Shown piece after piece: positions 13,370 to 15,301 of a stretch of 15,301 nt of DNA (positions within the stretch are counted from its first letter, which is position 1; each line of letters begins with the position of its first letter). The stretch comes from 2-01-FULL-41-21 sp038065335. GTDB taxonomy: Bacteria; Patescibacteriota; Minisyncoccia; 2-02-FULL-40-12; GWA2-44-9. Below the pieces are notes generated by a model. The model had not been told where the DNA came from and did no database searches. It worked only from the letters and a program-made list of their open reading frames with translations. The translations under genes were made by a program, and so were the position numbers. The stretch covers positions 1 through 15,301 of the forward strand of contig JBBTRD010000002.1 of the NCBI GenBank assembly GCA_038065335.1, read 5' to 3'.

Positions 13370-14475
13370 TATCTGTTGAAGCCGAGGTTGGGTTGCATGT
13401 TGACTAATTGCCATGAGGCGTTGGTAGAATTATTTTGATAAGCAAAATAGCCGGCCAAAGCAATCATGGTTGCGTTGTCGCCGGTATAAGCGAGAGGCGG
13501 ACAGGAAAAAACGAGGTCCTCTTTTTCTGTTGCGGTTCGAAGACAATTGCGCAAAAGTGTATTAGCCGATACGCCACCCGAAAGCATAATGGCTGAAACA
13601 TTATTATCTCGGGCCGCCTGAATAGTTTTTCGAACGAGCACATCAATGGCCGCTTCTTGAAATGACGCGGCGATATCAGCTTTTGTTTGGCCGTTAATTT
13701 TCGTATCTTTTTCTTTTAAATCTCGAAGTAAATAAAGTACGGCCGTTTTTAATCCCGAAAAACTAAAATTAGAATTCTTGGAATGAAGCATGGGGCGGGG
13801 AAGAGGAAATCGGTTTCTGTTGCCCTTTTCAGCAATTCTGGAAATCTCCGGACCACCGGGATAACCTAAACCCAACAAGCGGGCGACTTTATCAAAGGCT
13901 TCGCCAACGGCATCATCCATCGTTTCGCCAATCAATTGAAAGTCTTCATAATCTCGCATCAAAACAAGTTCAGTGTGTCCGCCGGAAACAATCAGATTCA
14001 TTGCTGGGAATAGATTTGTCTTTGGAATTTGGGATTTGGTACTTGGAATTTCTCCGATTGATGGTAGCCAGTTGGAGTAGATGTGACCTTTTAAATGACT
14101 TGTTCCGACAAGTGGTTTGTCGTAAGTCATGGCAATAGTCTTGGCAAAAGCAATGCCAACCAATAGGGCCGGCCCAAGTCCGGGGCCGTGAGTAACGGCA
14201 ATAAGGTCAATTTCTTTTTCTTCGCCGAAGGCGGATCCGCCTTTGGCGGAAAGATTCCTGATACCCGCGGTTTTTAGTGCCGTTTCAAAGACGTGAGAAA
14301 TGTTTTTCACGTGTTCGCGGGCGGCAAGATTTGGCACCACCCCGCCGAATTCGGCATGGAGTTTTATTTGGGACGAAACGATATTGGCTCGAATTTTAAT
14401 ATCTTCCGGACCACCGATATCCAGTACCGCCACTGCCGTTTCGTCGCACGAGGTCTCGATCCCCAGAATGATCAT
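13369..14475 (-). CDS. tsaD: tRNA N6-threonylcarbamoyladenosine synthase subunit TsaD
   Basis: TsaD moves threonylcarbamoyl onto A37 of tRNAs that read ANN codons. Its marks are complete: GIETSCDETAVAV at the start, FGGVVPNLAAREH, THGPGLGPALLVG, the metal-binding H-L-K-G-H, VSGGHTEL, DDAVGEAFDKVARLLGLGYPGGP, FSFSGLKTA, SGGVSANTLLR and YTGDNATMIALAGY. I chose ATG 14475 (start MIILGIETSC, 368 residues), because the upstream in-frame ATG at 14499 adds eight residues not typical of the family. Two loops are longer than in E. coli TsaD: one after K-T-A-G-I, encoded partly by a GGCGGATCCGCC palindrome (residues like K-G-G-S-A-F-G), and one before VSGGHT, encoded by an A/T-rich repeat (S-T-K-S-Q-I-P-K). 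Both keep the frame. No TsaB, TsaC or TsaE gene is in the window. Confidence 0.95.
   Translation of the reverse strand: MIILGIETSCDETAVAVLDIGGPEDIKIRANIVSSQIKLHAEFGGVVPNLAAREHVKNISHVFETALKTAGIRNLSAKGGSAFGEEKEIDLIAVTHGPGLGPALLVGIAFAKTIAMTYDKPLVGTSHLKGHIYSNWLPSIGEIPSTKSQIPKTNLFPAMNLIVSGGHTELVLMRDYEDFQLIGETMDDAVGEAFDKVARLLGLGYPGGPEISRIAEKGNRNRFPLPRPMLHSKNSNFSFSGLKTAVLYLLRDLKEKDTKINGQTKADIAASFQEAAIDVLVRKTIQAARDNNVSAIMLSGGVSANTLLRNCLRTATEKEDLVFSCPPLAYTGDNATMIALAGYFAYQNNSTNASWQLVNMQPNLGFNR
14012..14053. repeat. A/T-rich repeat inside tsaD
   Basis: On the - strand the segment holds repeated AAATTCC, CAAATCC and CAAATTCC units like those at 6851-6868. It encodes an extra loop in TsaD. Confidence 0.55.
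14228..14250. repeat. GGCGGATCCGCC palindromic repeat inside tsaD
   Basis: AAGGCGGATCCGCCTT at 14228-14243 is a perfect palindrome and overlaps CCGCCTTTGGCGG (14238-14250). It encodes K-G-G-S-A-F-G in a loop where E. coli TsaD has almost nothing. Confidence 0.6.
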
Positions 14476-14513
14476 ATGGTCTATGTTATCACAAATCATG
14501 CACTGTATTTATT

Positions 14514-14545
14514 TGCTAAATAAATACGATCGTATCAATTTAGCA
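14514..14545. promoter_or_regulatory. Palindromic operator-like site, copy 1 (tsaD side)
   Basis: A 32-base near-palindrome with half-site TGCTAAATAAATACGA around a central GATC; only two positions per half break the symmetry. A partial extra half-site in the opposite direction (GTATTTATTT, from 14506) adjoins it. It lies between the regulator stop and the tsaD start. Confidence 0.65.
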
Positions 14546-14554
14546 ATAGATTTA

Positions 14555-15088
14555 TTAATTTAATCTAAACATTTTTCTAATATCTCCATCTCGGTCGATA
14601 CTTTCTGTGGTTATAAAACGGGTATATTTTTTTATATTCTCTTCATCCAATATATCTTCAAGAAAAGAGGGTATTTTATATGGATAGACCCAGATGCTCT
14701 TTTGAAACTCTCTAAATCCAATAGTCCTTATTATGAAACGCAAATAGTCCCTATGCTTTCTCTTTGTTTCCGGAATATCAAAAAAAATAATTCTCCATTT
14801 ACCATCCCAAACTTTATCTTGAACCGTATAAGTGTGAGCTTCCGCGTTAATAAATGCCATAAAAGATTCTTTCGCGCCTTTAGGAGTAAGCGTAAAGATG
14901 TCTTTGTTTTTCTTGACTAAGCCATTTTTACACAATCGACCAAGAGAAGTTTGGATGGTATTTTTATTTTTGCCATAGCAATATTTCCGGGCGTATTTAT
15001 GCGGAAAGAAAGAATTCACCGTGATAGCGGGCAGTTCCCACATCATGGCCAAAATAGTTTTTGCGACAGAAGCACCTTTTGTATTCAT
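14555..15088 (-). CDS. PaaX/Cas2-like winged-helix transcriptional regulator
   Basis: The 177-residue protein has an N-terminal winged helix-turn-helix (about 1-75; NTIQTSLGRLCKNGLVKKNKDIFTLTPKG is the recognition helix and wing). The C-terminal domain (about 90-177) begins W-D-G-K-W-R-I-I-F-F-D-I-P-E and continues RDYLRFIIRTIGFREFQKSIWVYPY. This is the Cas2-like ferredoxin fold shared by the central domain of PaaX regulators; small proteins of this build are often labelled Cas2. With an HTH and no CRISPR array or other cas gene, a DNA-binding regulator is the better reading. Its start is 6 bases from a -10 box covered by a palindrome, and a second such palindrome lies past its stop, which suggests autoregulation. 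The ligand and other targets are unknown. Confidence 0.8.
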   Translation of the reverse strand: MNTKGASVAKTILAMMWELPAITVNSFFPHKYARKYCYGKNKNTIQTSLGRLCKNGLVKKNKDIFTLTPKGAKESFMAFINAEAHTYTVQDKVWDGKWRIIFFDIPETKRKHRDYLRFIIRTIGFREFQKSIWVYPYKIPSFLEDILDEENIKKYTRFITTESIDRDGDIRKMFRLN

Positions 15089-15089
15089 C

Positions 15090-15123
15090 TTGCTATATTA
15101 CAACGATCGTATTTATTTAGCAA
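15090..15123. promoter_or_regulatory. Palindromic operator-like site, copy 2 (regulator promoter side)
   Basis: The right half (15106-15122) is GATCGTATTTATTTAGCA, identical to a half-site of copy 1. The left half matches its reverse complement at 14 of 18 positions. The site spans the -35 to -10 interval of the regulator gene and ends within its leader. Confidence 0.65.
15095..15123 (-). promoter_or_regulatory. Promoter of the PaaX-like gene, inside the operator
   Basis: On the - strand TTGCTA (15123-15118) and TAATAT (15100-15095) are 17 bases apart; each matches consensus at 4 of 6 positions. The -10 ends 6 bases before the ATG at 15088, so the mRNA would be leaderless. Binding at the palindrome would block the promoter. 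Confidence 0.55.
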
Positions 15124-15179
15124 TGAGTTTAATAATTCTTAATAATCTGGTATATTATGTGAGCAAGATAATAGAAATT

Positions 15180-15251
15180 GGCGCCATCGTCTAACGGTTA
15201 GGACAGCGGCTTTTCAAGCCGTCAATCGGAGTTCGATTCTCCGTGGCGCTG
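15180..15251 (+). tRNA. tRNA-Glu (anticodon UUC), CCA not encoded
   Basis: Acceptor GGCGCCA (15180-15186) pairs with TGGCGCT (15244-15250), with one G-U pair at the end and discriminator G at 15251. The D arm is 15189-15204 and the anticodon stem GCGGC/GCCGT has loop TTTTCAA with TTC at 15213-15215. T arm CGGAG/CTCCG with loop TTCGATT is at 15227-15243. The bases after the discriminator are CAA, so CCA must be added by the nucleotidyltransferase. A GATAAT at 15167-15172, 7 bases upstream, may be its -10 box. Confidence 0.95.
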
Positions 15252-15258
15252 CAAAAAT

Positions 15259-15294
15259 AAAAAATACCGCGTGTTACTTGCGCGGTATTTTTTT
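15259..15294 (+). terminator. Intrinsic terminator after tRNA-Glu
   Basis: 15259-15271 (A-run plus TACCGCG) pairs with 15281-15293 (CGCGGTA plus T-run), with a 9-base loop, ending in seven T residues. This is the most classical terminator of the window. Confidence 0.85.
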
Positions 15295-15301
15295 AAATTA
15301 A

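Noticed and set aside
14555..15088. Cas2 nuclease as a sign of a CRISPR-Cas system
   Set aside because: The Cas2-like fold is preceded by a winged helix-turn-helix, as in PaaX-type regulators. No CRISPR array and no other cas gene is in the window.
14514..15123. Insertion-sequence-like element with terminal inverted repeats
   Set aside because: The enclosed gene is a regulator, not a transposase, each repeat is itself a palindrome, and no target-site duplication is seen.

Overview
The window most likely comes from a Candidate Phyla Radiation (Patescibacteria) bacterium, probably of the Parcubacteria type. This is inferred from the combination of features, not from a database search. The features are a run of small two-helix VirB2/TrbC-like membrane proteins, a VanW protein, a small PaaX/Cas2-like regulator, a LAGLIDADG endonuclease joined to a tRNA, a short ValS, tightly packed genes with few Shine-Dalgarno sites, and short palindromic and A/T-rich repeats that reach into coding regions. 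TGA shows no sign of being recoded.

Left part, + strand (1-3076): the tail of a CBS-pair membrane protein, an unrecognised small membrane-anchored protein ended by a perfect palindromic terminator, then a class I methyltransferase that abuts a membrane-anchored family 1 solute-binding protein.

Middle, + strand (3077-7717): five consecutive genes for exported proteins. Four carry a VirB2/TrbC-like two-helix module: at the N-terminus of a long protein that also has an Ig-like and a possible M15 peptidase domain, at the C-terminus of another, and alone in two of three short proteins; the third short protein makes five modules in total. A fifth gene product is a single-pass surface protein without the module. 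This looks like a cell-envelope or type IV secretion/pilus-like operon, ended by a 23-bp perfect-stem hairpin. No ATPase or other secretion component is in the window.

Next (7717-8685): about 190 bases of consecutive hairpins, a strong promoter, a LAGLIDADG homing endonuclease gene that runs into an intact tRNA-Leu(UAG) and stops on its anticodon, and a palindromic terminator that shares bases with the tRNA CCA end and with the stop codon of the convergent vanW gene.

Right part, - strand (8678-15123): read from right to left, a PaaX/Cas2-like regulator, tsaD (tRNA t6A synthesis), valS, a PrsW-type membrane protease, a small heat-shock protein and a VanW protein. The regulator has related palindromes on both sides; one covers its own promoter. 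The window closes with a + strand tRNA-Glu(UUC) and a standard terminator.

Two themes stand out. Several start codons lie only 6 bases after a -10 hexamer, which implies leaderless mRNAs. Short repeats have entered genes in frame (tsaD twice, the methyltransferase, the start of one pilin-like gene).
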